The translations under genes and the position numbers were made by a program. A stretch of 64,000 bases of DNA from Dehalococcoidia bacterium. Its GTDB lineage: Bacteria; Chloroflexota; Dehalococcoidia; SpSt-223. The stretch spans positions 686,128 through 750,127 of the forward strand of contig BPIC01000001.1 of the NCBI GenBank assembly GCA_026003895.1, in the 5' to 3' direction. The notes beneath the pieces are model-generated. The model was not told the DNA's origin. It saw nothing but the letters and a program-made list of their open reading frames with translations, and searched no databases. Below, one piece after another: positions 18,915-26,743 of this stretch (its first letter is position 1; each line of letters opens with the position of its first letter).

Positions 18915-20036
18915 CTACCGCTTCGGCCGGGCGACATCCGCCCCAACGATGAGCGACGCGATGTGATTGGCCATCGGGACGATGGGCGAGGAGTCTCGGT
19001 CGTCCCGCAGCGCAGCGAGGATCACGATCCCGACCTTTTGATCTGGCAGCAGCAGGTGGACAGTGCTATGGCCGGCGATGCCGCCGTTGTGGATGCTTGA
19101 GCGCACGCCGTTTCGTTCCCGCTCCACCCAGCCGGTGCTGTAGGTCGAGGTCGGGGTCAGCCTCGCGCCGCCAGCGTGCGAGGCGGCGAGGGCCTCGGCG
19201 GAAATCAGTCGCGCCCCTTGGTACTCGCCACCGTTCAACTGCATGGTCAGCCAACGCGTCATATCCTCGGCGCTCGAGACGAGGTGGCCACTTGGTGTGC
19301 CGCTGGCGGCGAGGCGGCGGTAGACCGGCTGACCGTGCCGGCCAATCGTCGGCACGGCATCTCGCTGGGGGAGCGTCGTGTCCTGCGCCCAGCTATTCGT
19401 CATCCCAAGCGGGCGGAAGACGAACCGCTCCATATACTCGGCGTAGGGCATCCCGCTGACCGCCTCGACGATCATCCCGGCGACCCGAAAGTTCGTGTTC
19501 GAATACTCGTAGGTCGCACCGACCGGGCGGGTCAGCGCAACGTGCCGGAGCGCCCGGACGTAGTTTTCGAGCGTCGGCGTTGCGCCACGCAGGATGTTCT
19601 GATTTCCGAGCGGCGTCGTGAACCCCGATGTTTGATTGAGCAGGTGGCGCACCGTCATCGCCTCGGCGGCGCCGGGCGTTGCCAGCTCGAACCACGGGAG
19701 ATAGGTCCTGACCGGGGCGTCGAGGTCCACGAGACCGCGATCAACCAGTTGCATGATTGCGAAGCCGGTGAACGCTTTCGACACCGAGGCGAGCAAAAAC
19801 GGTGATTGGGGAGTGATTGGGCTGCCGACTGCCTCGCCAAACCCTTCGAGGTACACGACCTCGCCGTCGGCAACGATGCCGATCGACAACGCGGGGATCT
19901 GCTGTTCCTCGATCATTCGCCGAACGTAGGCGTCGATCGCGTCCACCGTTCGCTCGTCGATCGGCGCGGCAAACGCCGGCGGTGCCACGCTCGCCGCCAC
20001 CATGGCGGCGATGATCGGCAAGACCATCCGCAGCAT
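18915..20036 (-). CDS. Secreted serine hydrolase of the beta-lactamase/CubicO family
   Basis: A 373-residue class C beta-lactamase-fold hydrolase. A signal peptide ends near AFA (residue 23). The nucleophile motif is SVSK in LLASVSKAFTGF. The second motif is the YSNTN tyrosine element (YEYSNTNFRVAG), and HNGGIAGHS near the C-terminus stands for the third motif. Members act as esterases, D-amino-peptidases or penicillin-binding-like enzymes outside the membrane. The start at 20036 has a clear GGGAGG. It is transcribed divergently from nrtR. Confidence 0.88.
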   Translation of the reverse strand: MLRMVLPIIAAMVAASVAPPAFAAPIDERTVDAIDAYVRRMIEEQQIPALSIGIVADGEVVYLEGFGEAVGSPITPQSPFLLASVSKAFTGFAIMQLVDRGLVDLDAPVRTYLPWFELATPGAAEAMTVRHLLNQTSGFTTPLGNQNILRGATPTLENYVRALRHVALTRPVGATYEYSNTNFRVAGMIVEAVSGMPYAEYMERFVFRPLGMTNSWAQDTTLPQRDAVPTIGRHGQPVYRRLAASGTPSGHLVSSAEDMTRWLTMQLNGGEYQGARLISAEALAASHAGGARLTPTSTYSTGWVERERNGVRSSIHNGGIAGHSTVHLLLPDQKVGIVILAALRDDRDSSPIVPMANHIASLIVGADVARPKR

Positions 20037-20273
20037 CTGAACCTCCCTGCTCGGGTTGATGGGCCTGTACCCGACGAGCCCGCTCCGAGCGCCCCGTGCT
20101 CCCCGCCGGCAGGCCGGAAAGCGCAGCCCTTGGTCGGCCAAACGGCCCCCGAAGCGCTGCGGGCCAGCTCGGCTCGCCGCTACGGCGAGAACGAGTCCTT
20201 CTGCGATCGAGACACGGCGCAGCGTGGCCGGCTGGTGCGCGAATCGGGTGGGGGGAACCGCCCGGAATCGCGC

Positions 20274-20302
20274 TTGACTCGCATGTTCGCAGGGTGTAAA
20301 TT
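20274..20302 (+). promoter_or_regulatory. Promoter of the NAD operon
   Basis: TTGACT and TAAATT are spaced by exactly 17 nt. The -10 box ends 7 nt before the nrtR ATG, and there is no ribosome site, so the transcript probably begins at or next to the AUG (leaderless). It is the best sigma-70-type promoter in the window. Confidence 0.65.
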
Positions 20303-20303
20303 T

Positions 20304-20318
20304 TGCTCCATGAGAGCA
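20304..20318 (+). promoter_or_regulatory. Inverted repeat at the nrtR start, candidate operator
   Basis: The sequence TGCTC-CATGA-GAGCA is a perfect 5-bp-arm palindrome covering the predicted transcription start and the ATG of nrtR. A dimeric repressor such as NrtR could bind here to shut the operon. It does not obviously match a published NrtR site that I can recall, so this is inference from position and symmetry. Confidence 0.35.
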
Positions 20319-21044
20319 GAAATCGCTCCGGTTTTGACGAGTGACCTGACCGCGGCGATCGCTGTCGATGTGGTCGTGTTCGTCTATCGGGCCGGCGGTG
20401 GCGGGGCGCCAGCGGAGCGCGTGAACGTCTTGCTCACCGGCCGGCCGGGTGCTTGGGAATTGCCGGGGGCGCTGGTGCATGTCGACGAGCCGTTTGAGGC
20501 GGCCGGGCGCCGCGCCCTCGTTCGCAAGACCGGTTACGACCCAGCGGACTGGTATCTCGACCAACTGGCGACCTTCGGCGCGGTCGACCGGGACAGCCGC
20601 GGGCGCGTCGTTTCGGTCGGCCATCTGGCGTTGGCGCGGCTCGATGATCTGATCGTGGTCGACGCCGAGACGGCTGGGCGGGCGTGGTGGTGCCCGCTCG
20701 CTGCTATTCCGTGGGATGAGTTGCGCTGGGATCACCCGGAGATCCTGCGCACCGGCATCCAACGGCTGCGCTCGAAGCTGCGCTATTCGTGGGTCGCCTT
20801 CGAGTTGTTGCCGAACCCCTTTGCCGTCTCGGATCTGCGCGATCTCTATGCCGCGTTCTATGGCCCGAGGGTTGGCAGGCTGTCGACAAGCAACGTTCTC
20901 AAGGCATTTCGTCCCCTGCTGGAGAGCAAGCAGCTCGTGCCGGTGGGTGAGGTCGCCCGGCTCGGCCGGCGCGGCCGTCCACCAGCGCGCTACCGGTTCC
21001 TCGGCAATCCCCACGGCGCCCGAGATCGTGAGCTTCCGTGGTAA
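20310..21044 (+). CDS. nrtR: NUDIX-related transcriptional regulator of NAD metabolism
   Basis: A 244-residue regulator of the NrtR family, with an ADP-ribose-sensing Nudix fold (about 15-145) and a C-terminal winged-helix domain (about 160-235, LRDLYAAFYG and GRPPARYRF). NrtR represses NAD synthesis genes and releases DNA when it binds a NAD-derived ligand. The Nudix box is degenerate. Where enzymes carry RELxEExG this one reads RALVRKTG, so hydrolase activity is probably lost. It is the first gene of the nadBCA operon, 16 bp before nadB, and so probably controls itself. Confidence 0.88.
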   Translation: MRAEIAPVLTSDLTAAIAVDVVVFVYRAGGGGAPAERVNVLLTGRPGAWELPGALVHVDEPFEAAGRRALVRKTGYDPADWYLDQLATFGAVDRDSRGRVVSVGHLALARLDDLIVVDAETAGRAWWCPLAAIPWDELRWDHPEILRTGIQRLRSKLRYSWVAFELLPNPFAVSDLRDLYAAFYGPRVGRLSTSNVLKAFRPLLESKQLVPVGEVARLGRRGRPPARYRFLGNPHGARDRELPW

Positions 21045-21060
21045 GGCGGGTGAGGTTAGC

Positions 21061-22614
21061 ATGAGCAAGCGCGTCATCGTCGTCGGCGGCGGCGCGGCCG
21101 GGATGACGGCCGCGTTGGCAGTGGCAAACGCCGGCGGCAAGGTGACTTTGATTACCAGCGCAATCGGCGGCGGGTCCTCCCCGTGGGCGCAAGGCGGGGT
21201 CGCTGCTGCCGTCGGGCCGGACGATTCGCCTGATCAGCACTTTCTCGATACCCTCGCCTGCGGCGCTGGCCTCGTCGACGAGGCGGCCGCCCGTGTCCTG
21301 ACCGAGGAAGCCCCGGCCCGGATCGCCGACCTTCTCGCCGCCGGCGTGCCTTTCGACCGTGAGCCGGATGGCTCGCTCGCGCTCGGCCTAGAAGGCGGTC
21401 ACCATCGGCGGCGGATCATCCATGCCGGCGGCGGCGCAACCGGCTGGCACATTGTCCGCTCGCTCGCCAACGTCGTCCTTGCCACGCCGGATATCTCCGT
21501 GCTGGAAGGCCCGAGCGTCACCGCCATCCGGACGCACGCTGGCCGCGCAACGGGTGTCGAGCTGGTCTGGCCCGACGGAATCGACGGCGTGTTGGAGGGG
21601 CCGGTCGTGCTGGCGACCGGCGGCTGTGCCGGGCTGTACGGCCGGAGCACCAACCCCGGGACCGTGAACGGCGGGGGGATCGGCCTCGCTTGGCAGGCCG
21701 GCGCGGCACTGGCCGATCTCGAGTTCGTTCAGTTCCATCCCACGGCGCTCGACCTGCCGGCAGCCGACATGGGCCACAAGGCGCTGCTCCTCACCGAGGC
21801 GCTTCGCGGCGAAGGCGGGCAGCTCCTCGATTCGCGTGGCCGGCGCTTTCTCGCCGAGGGGCCTCTCGCCCATCCGCTCGCCGAGCTTGCCCCGCGCGAC
21901 ATTGTTGCCCGCGCCATCCACTACGCCCGCCAAGATGGTCCGGTCTATCTCTCGCTGCGCCACGTCGACCCAGACCACATTCGCGCTCGCTTTCCGAACC
22001 TCGTCGCATTGCTCAAGCCGCTTGGGCTCGATCTCGCGACCGACCTGCTTCCGGTTGCGCCGGCGGCGCACTATGTGATGGGCGGCGTCTGGTCTGACCT
22101 GCATGGTGCAACGACGGTGCCCGGGCTGTATGTCGCTGGCGAAGTCGCCTGCACCGGCGTCCACGGCGCAAACCGCCTCGCGTCCAACTCGTTGCTCGAA
22201 TGCCTTGTCTTCGGCCGCCGGGCTGGCCTCGCCGCGCTCGAAGGAGTCCAACCAGACGGGTTCGACGACATGCTCAATCGAGGCGTTGCGCTCGAGGCGG
22301 ACCCTCCGCTCCCTGCCGATGAGGGCGTCAGCGGCGCGGCGCTTGGCGAGATACTCGACCACAACCTCGGAGTCATTCGCGACGAGGCCGGGATCGTCGA
22401 AGCGCTGGCACGGCTTGCCGAGGATGGCAACGGCGTCGTCGCCCGCCGGATCGCCCTCGGCGCTTGGCTGCGCCGCGAGTCGCGCGGCGCTCACTTCCGC
22501 GTCGACTATCCCGAACCGGTCGAAGCGTGGCGGGGCCGAATCATCCAGCAGCGAGGCCAGCCGCCGCATTTCGCGCCGGTGCGCGCTGCGGTGGCGGCGG
22601 GAGAGCGAGCATGA
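21061..22614 (+). CDS. nadB: L-aspartate oxidase
   Basis: A 517-residue flavoprotein that oxidises L-aspartate to iminoaspartate, the first step of de novo NAD synthesis. The FAD-binding motif is VVGGGAAGMTAALA. SPWAQGGVAAA, the substrate-binding EFVQFHPTAL, and GLYVAGEVACTGVHGANRLASNSLLE are all conserved. The C-terminal helical domain is somewhat short but present. The start ATG 21061 has GAGG upstream and gives the usual N-terminus. A longer frame into nrtR is discounted. It overlaps nadC by ATGA. Confidence 0.95.
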   Translation: MSKRVIVVGGGAAGMTAALAVANAGGKVTLITSAIGGGSSPWAQGGVAAAVGPDDSPDQHFLDTLACGAGLVDEAAARVLTEEAPARIADLLAAGVPFDREPDGSLALGLEGGHHRRRIIHAGGGATGWHIVRSLANVVLATPDISVLEGPSVTAIRTHAGRATGVELVWPDGIDGVLEGPVVLATGGCAGLYGRSTNPGTVNGGGIGLAWQAGAALADLEFVQFHPTALDLPAADMGHKALLLTEALRGEGGQLLDSRGRRFLAEGPLAHPLAELAPRDIVARAIHYARQDGPVYLSLRHVDPDHIRARFPNLVALLKPLGLDLATDLLPVAPAAHYVMGGVWSDLHGATTVPGLYVAGEVACTGVHGANRLASNSLLECLVFGRRAGLAALEGVQPDGFDDMLNRGVALEADPPLPADEGVSGAALGEILDHNLGVIRDEAGIVEALARLAEDGNGVVARRIALGAWLRRESRGAHFRVDYPEPVEAWRGRIIQQRGQPPHFAPVRAAVAAGERA

Positions 22615-23495
22615 TCGACACCGCTCTGCGCCCTTGTCGGGTTTCGACCGAGATTCCGGGGCTCGCGGACCAGATCGCGCGGGCGCTCGCCGAAGATGTC
22701 GGCCGCGGCGACCTCACTACTCGCCTCACCGTCCCGGCCGGAACGCGAGCGCGCGCCACGCTCATCCAAAAGGCGCCGGGTGTGCTGGCGGGCGCACCCG
22801 TGTTCGAAGCCGTGTTTGCGCTCGTCGACGGCGACGTTTCGATTGCTTGGCTGGTCGAGGAAGGGAGCGCTTCCGCTGGCCGCCGGGATGTCGCCGAGCT
22901 CGAGGGGGACGCCCGCGCCTTGCTCACCGGTGAGCGGACGGCGCTGAACTACGTGCAGCGGCTGTCTGGCATCGCCACCATGGCCGCCCGCGCCGTCGAG
23001 ATTGCCGCGCCCTTCGAGGTCACCGTGCTTGACACACGCAAGACAACGCCGGGGTTGCGCACGCTCGAAAAGTACGCCACGCGTATCGGCGGAGCGCGGA
23101 ACCACCGGCTCGGCTTGGACGACGGCATCTTGATCAAAGACAACCACATCGCCGCGGCGGGCGGAATCACCGCGGCGATCCAAGCCGCCCGCGCTGGCGC
23201 ACCGCCCGCCATGATGATCGAGATCGAGGTCGGTGACTTCGCCGGCCTTGAGGAGGCGCTCGCCGCCGGCGCAGACATGGTCCTGCTCGACAATTGGGAT
23301 CCCATCGCCGTGCGCCGCGCCATCGAGATCTGCGACGAGGCGGATGTCTGGACCGAAATCTCGGGCGGCATCACCCTCGACACCATCGGCCACTACGCCG
23401 CTGCCCGACCCGATTACATCTCGCTCGGGGCGCTCACCCACTCGGCGACCGCCCTCGATTTCTCACTCGACTTTGTCGTGGAGACACCCAGATGA
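22611..23495 (+). CDS. nadC: Nicotinate-nucleotide pyrophosphorylase (carboxylating)
   Basis: A 294-residue quinolinate phosphoribosyltransferase that forms nicotinate mononucleotide from quinolinate and PRPP. Typical elements are DLTTRLTV near the N-terminus, ALNYVQRLSGIAT, the DTRKTTPGLR signature, GGARNHRLGLDDGILIKDNH, and the phosphate-binding SGGITLDTI. The length matches the family. ATGA overlaps at both ends tie its translation to nadB and nadA. Confidence 0.96.
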   Translation: MIDTALRPCRVSTEIPGLADQIARALAEDVGRGDLTTRLTVPAGTRARATLIQKAPGVLAGAPVFEAVFALVDGDVSIAWLVEEGSASAGRRDVAELEGDARALLTGERTALNYVQRLSGIATMAARAVEIAAPFEVTVLDTRKTTPGLRTLEKYATRIGGARNHRLGLDDGILIKDNHIAAAGGITAAIQAARAGAPPAMMIEIEVGDFAGLEEALAAGADMVLLDNWDPIAVRRAIEICDEADVWTEISGGITLDTIGHYAAARPDYISLGALTHSATALDFSLDFVVETPR

Positions 23496-24478
23496 TTAGC
23501 CCACTGATCCAGATCACCCCGCCACCCAGCCGGGAGTCGGACGAGGAGCTCATCGCCCAGATTCAGCAGCTTCGCAAGGAACGCAACGCCGTTATCATGG
23601 CGCACAACTACCAGATCCCGGCGATCCAAGACCTCGCCGATTTCGTGGGCGACTCGCTCGCGCTGGCCCGTGAGGCAACTCGCGTTGACGCCGAGGTCAT
23701 CGTCCTGTGCGGCGTCTCCTTCATGGCTGAGACGGCCAAGTTGCTGAACCCCCAGCGCACGGTCATCATCCCGGACCCGAACGCTGGCTGCTCCCTCGCG
23801 GACTCGATTACCGCTGAGCAGTTGCGCGAATGGAAGGCGCAGCACCCCGGCGCCGTCGTGGTGAGTTATGTCAATACGACGGCGGCCGTGAAGGCCGAAA
23901 CCGACATTTGCTGCACGTCGAGCAATGCCGAGAAGGTGATCCGCTCGATCCCCGAGGAAACGCCAATTCTCTTCTGTCCCGATATGTTCCTCGGTGACTA
24001 CCTGAAGCGGATCACCGGCCGTCAGAACATGGAGATTTGGGCCGGCGAGTGCCACGTGCACGCCGGGATCCGCCCCGAGGAGGTGCGCGAGCTGCTCGAA
24101 CACACACCGGACGCCGAGCTGCTCATCCACCCGGAGTGCGGGTGCACCAGTTCGCTGGTCTGGGCGCATGGGCAAGGCATGCTCCCCGAGCATACCTTCA
24201 TGCTTTCCACCGACGGCATGATTCGCCACGCCCGCGCCAGCCACGCGACGAACTTCATCGTTGCCACCGAGACAGGCCTGCTCCATCGCATGCAGCGCGA
24301 GAATCCGACCAAGCGCTTCTTCCCCGCCGACCGGGCCGCCGTCTGCGTCTACATGAAGATGATTACCTTGCCGAAACTGCGCGACGCCTTACGCGACCTG
24401 CAGCCGCAGGTGACCATTCCCGAAGACATCGCCGTGCGCGCCCGCCGCTCCATCGAGCGGATGCTCGCGGTAAGCTAG
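23492..24478 (+). CDS. nadA: Quinolinate synthase
   Basis: A 328-residue iron-sulphur enzyme condensing iminoaspartate with dihydroxyacetone phosphate. The three internal repeats each carry elements seen here: AHNYQIPAIQDLADFVGDS, LCGVSFMAETAK, and HPECGCTSSLVW. Cys residues that can bind the 4Fe-4S cluster lie in LCGVSFM, HPECGC and further toward the C-terminus. It is the last gene of the NAD operon. The next gene is 35 bp on. Confidence 0.96.
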   Translation: MISPLIQITPPPSRESDEELIAQIQQLRKERNAVIMAHNYQIPAIQDLADFVGDSLALAREATRVDAEVIVLCGVSFMAETAKLLNPQRTVIIPDPNAGCSLADSITAEQLREWKAQHPGAVVVSYVNTTAAVKAETDICCTSSNAEKVIRSIPEETPILFCPDMFLGDYLKRITGRQNMEIWAGECHVHAGIRPEEVRELLEHTPDAELLIHPECGCTSSLVWAHGQGMLPEHTFMLSTDGMIRHARASHATNFIVATETGLLHRMQRENPTKRFFPADRAAVCVYMKMITLPKLRDALRDLQPQVTIPEDIAVRARRSIERMLAVS

Positions 24479-24513
24479 GCGCGGCCAACTTCTGACGCAC
24501 GAAAGGGGCGACG

Positions 24514-24969
24514 ATGAGCGAACGGGACGAGGTCGCACTCTACCGGGACCAGCTCCTGCACTGGGTTGATGCAATCGTCGGCTGCTTGGATGGGCTGAGC
24601 GACGCCGAGGCCAATGCGCGGCCCATCGAGTCGGGCAATAGCCTCGTCATCATCGCGACCCACGTGATCGGCAATCTCTCCCAGAATATGCAGGTGCTGG
24701 GTGGCCCGCCCTACGACCGCGACCGCGACGCCGAGTTTCGGGCGACGGCCTCGCCCGCCGAGGTGGCGGCACGGTGGCAGGCTCTCCGCGCCACCATCGA
24801 GCAGGTTCTTCCGTCCCTGCCAGCGGGCGCACTCGACCGCACCTATCAGCACCCACAGCAGGGCGAGCGCACCGGCCGCCAGTTGATCGTTGGCGCGATC
24901 ACCCACGCCGCCGTTCACGCCGGGGAAGCGGAGCTCACGCGCGATTGGATCCGCGCCCGGCGCTCGTAA
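24514..24969 (+). CDS. DinB-like four-helix protein
   Basis: A 151-residue protein of the DinB/DUF664 fold. Such proteins are four-helix bundles with a His triad that binds a metal and are often thiol-dependent transferases or of unknown function. The characteristic His positions are visible in IIATHVIGNLSQ and in THAAVHAGEAELTRD, where the HxxxH pattern gives two ligands. A ribosome site AAAGGGG precedes the ATG. It follows nadA by 35 bp and may be read through from that operon, but no NAD-related role is implied. Confidence 0.75.
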   Translation: MSERDEVALYRDQLLHWVDAIVGCLDGLSDAEANARPIESGNSLVIIATHVIGNLSQNMQVLGGPPYDRDRDAEFRATASPAEVAARWQALRATIEQVLPSLPAGALDRTYQHPQQGERTGRQLIVGAITHAAVHAGEAELTRDWIRARRS

Positions 24970-25013
24970 GGGCGCGGGCCGAGAGGTGCGCTGCCCGCTC
25001 GGCGTGGCGCGGC

Positions 25014-26585
25014 CTACTTGACCCGGAAAATCGTGTCGGCGAACGGGATCCCATCGGGCCGGACCTTCAGGCCCTGCAGATTCTTGGCATAGCCCGCGAC
25101 GCCGTAGCTCGTCACCACACCCAGCCAACCGGGATCCTCTTGGAGAATCGCGGCAGCTTGGCGCATCAGCGCCTCACGCTTTTGCGGATCCATCTCTTGG
25201 ATGCTTTGCACGTAAACGCGGTCGTATTCCGGGTTATTGAAGCGCTTACCGAATTGGCGGTTCTCCGACCAGAACCACGTGAGCAGCCAATCGCCATCAA
25301 CAAATGGGCCGGCATTGAGTCCGCCGAAGTAGATGGGAGCGATGGGCTTCTGCTTGTAGATCTTCTCGCGAAACACGCCGATCTCGATCGGGAGCAAGTT
25401 CACTTCGATTCCGACGGCCTTCAACTGACTCTGCAGGTAGAGGACGGTCGGTTGGGTTTCCGGCGACGCGATGATGAACTCCATGTCGATCGTGAAGCCG
25501 TTCGCATAACCGGCCTCGGCGAGCAATTGCTTGGCGCGCGCCGGGTCATAGGTGTAGGGCTTCAGATTCGGGTCGTGACCGTTGATCCCCGGCGGGATGA
25601 GATAGCCGGCCGGCTCGGACAGCCCGCGGTAGATCGTCTTCGCCAATGTCTCACGGTCGATCGCATAGTTGATCGCCTGGCGGACGCGCCGGTCGGCGAT
25701 CGGCCCGACGTTGGTTCCATCAACCCCCCACGTGTCGAGCAATGCGCCGGCGACGAACGGTCCCTGGAGGTCAAGGCCCATCCCCTCGCGCTTGAGAATG
25801 TCGGCGTGCTCGACCGAAAGACCCGAGGCGAAATCAAGCTCGCCCGTCCGTAGGCCTTGGAACCGCGCAGTCCCGTCCGGAATAACGCGCACCACGATCT
25901 CCGTGAGCTTTGGTTTTCGCCACGGATGCTCGTCCCACCGGCTGAGGACGAGCCGGTCTTCCGAACGGAACTCCTTAAGCCGGAACGGACCGGAGCCGAT
26001 CGGCTTGTTCGAAAACTCTTGATCGCCAACGCGCTCGACATAGGCGCGTGGCACCACCGCGAGCATCGAGATGCGCTTTACGAGCACGGGGTCGGGCGTC
26101 CGCGTCGTCACCTCGACGGTCGAGAGATCGGGCGCCGTGATATCGACCACGGCCGGAAAGTACCCGGGAATCGGCGAGCGGAGCGCGGGGTTTTTCAGCC
26201 GCGTCCAACTGAAGACGACATCGTTCGCTGTCACTTGGGTTCCATCTTGAAATCGCGCGTCGCGCCGCAGCGTGAAGCGCCACGTGGTGGCGTTGACGCT
26301 CTTCCACTCGGATGCCAAGAGCGGCTCGACACTGCTGCCTTTCTCGTTCAAGATGACGAGGGTTTCAAAGATTTCGTAGCGTCGCACCGTTCCCGCGATA
26401 TTCACCGCTGGGTCAAGGGTGCTCGGGATGGACGATGCACCCATGGTGAAGCGCTGGTCTTCGGCCAAGACTGGCGCAGCGGGCGCTGGAGCCGGCGCTG
26501 CAGGAGCCGGCGCCGCCGGCGCACATGCGGTCGCGACCAGAATGAGGCCCAGCAACGATGCGGAGAGGACCGGTCGAATCTTCAT
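25014..26585 (-). CDS. ABC transporter substrate-binding lipoprotein, family 5
   Basis: A 523-residue SBP_bac_5 (peptide/nickel/opine-type) binding protein. A lipoprotein signal ends in LVATAC, followed by an Ala/Pro-rich tether. Family landmarks include NDVVFSWTRLKNP, PIGSGPFRLKEF, RRVRQAINYAIDRE and YDPARAKQLLAEAGY. The start ATG 26585 is preceded by AAGGAAGG. No permease or ATPase genes are adjacent, so its transporter partner is elsewhere or it serves as a stand-alone sensor. Confidence 0.9.
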   Translation of the reverse strand: MKIRPVLSASLLGLILVATACAPAAPAPAAPAPAPAAPVLAEDQRFTMGASSIPSTLDPAVNIAGTVRRYEIFETLVILNEKGSSVEPLLASEWKSVNATTWRFTLRRDARFQDGTQVTANDVVFSWTRLKNPALRSPIPGYFPAVVDITAPDLSTVEVTTRTPDPVLVKRISMLAVVPRAYVERVGDQEFSNKPIGSGPFRLKEFRSEDRLVLSRWDEHPWRKPKLTEIVVRVIPDGTARFQGLRTGELDFASGLSVEHADILKREGMGLDLQGPFVAGALLDTWGVDGTNVGPIADRRVRQAINYAIDRETLAKTIYRGLSEPAGYLIPPGINGHDPNLKPYTYDPARAKQLLAEAGYANGFTIDMEFIIASPETQPTVLYLQSQLKAVGIEVNLLPIEIGVFREKIYKQKPIAPIYFGGLNAGPFVDGDWLLTWFWSENRQFGKRFNNPEYDRVYVQSIQEMDPQKREALMRQAAAILQEDPGWLGVVTSYGVAGYAKNLQGLKVRPDGIPFADTIFRVK

Positions 26586-26743
26586 CTTCCCCTTCCTTGC
26601 ACGCGCAACCCGTGGCAGGACAACGGTGATCCAGCACATCGTATATCGTGCGGCAGACTTAAGGGAAGAATTCCTCCACCTGCATGAGCTCGCGCTTGCG
26701 CGACCGTCCCGGCTTCCCCGCTTCGCCGGGGCGCGAGTCGGGG

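Noticed and set aside
19806-20309. Longer N-terminus for NrtR
   Set aside because: The promoter at 20274-20302 lies after it, and the sequence is antisense to the hydrolase gene.
20036-21140. Longer form of the serine hydrolase reaching into nadB
   Set aside because: A signal peptide with a strong ribosome site begins at 20036, and the upstream extension is antisense to nrtR.
24970-25013. Bidirectional terminator between the DinB-like and binding-protein genes
   Set aside because: Only a 6-bp GCCGAG/CTCGGC stem with a long loop is seen, with no T-run on either side.
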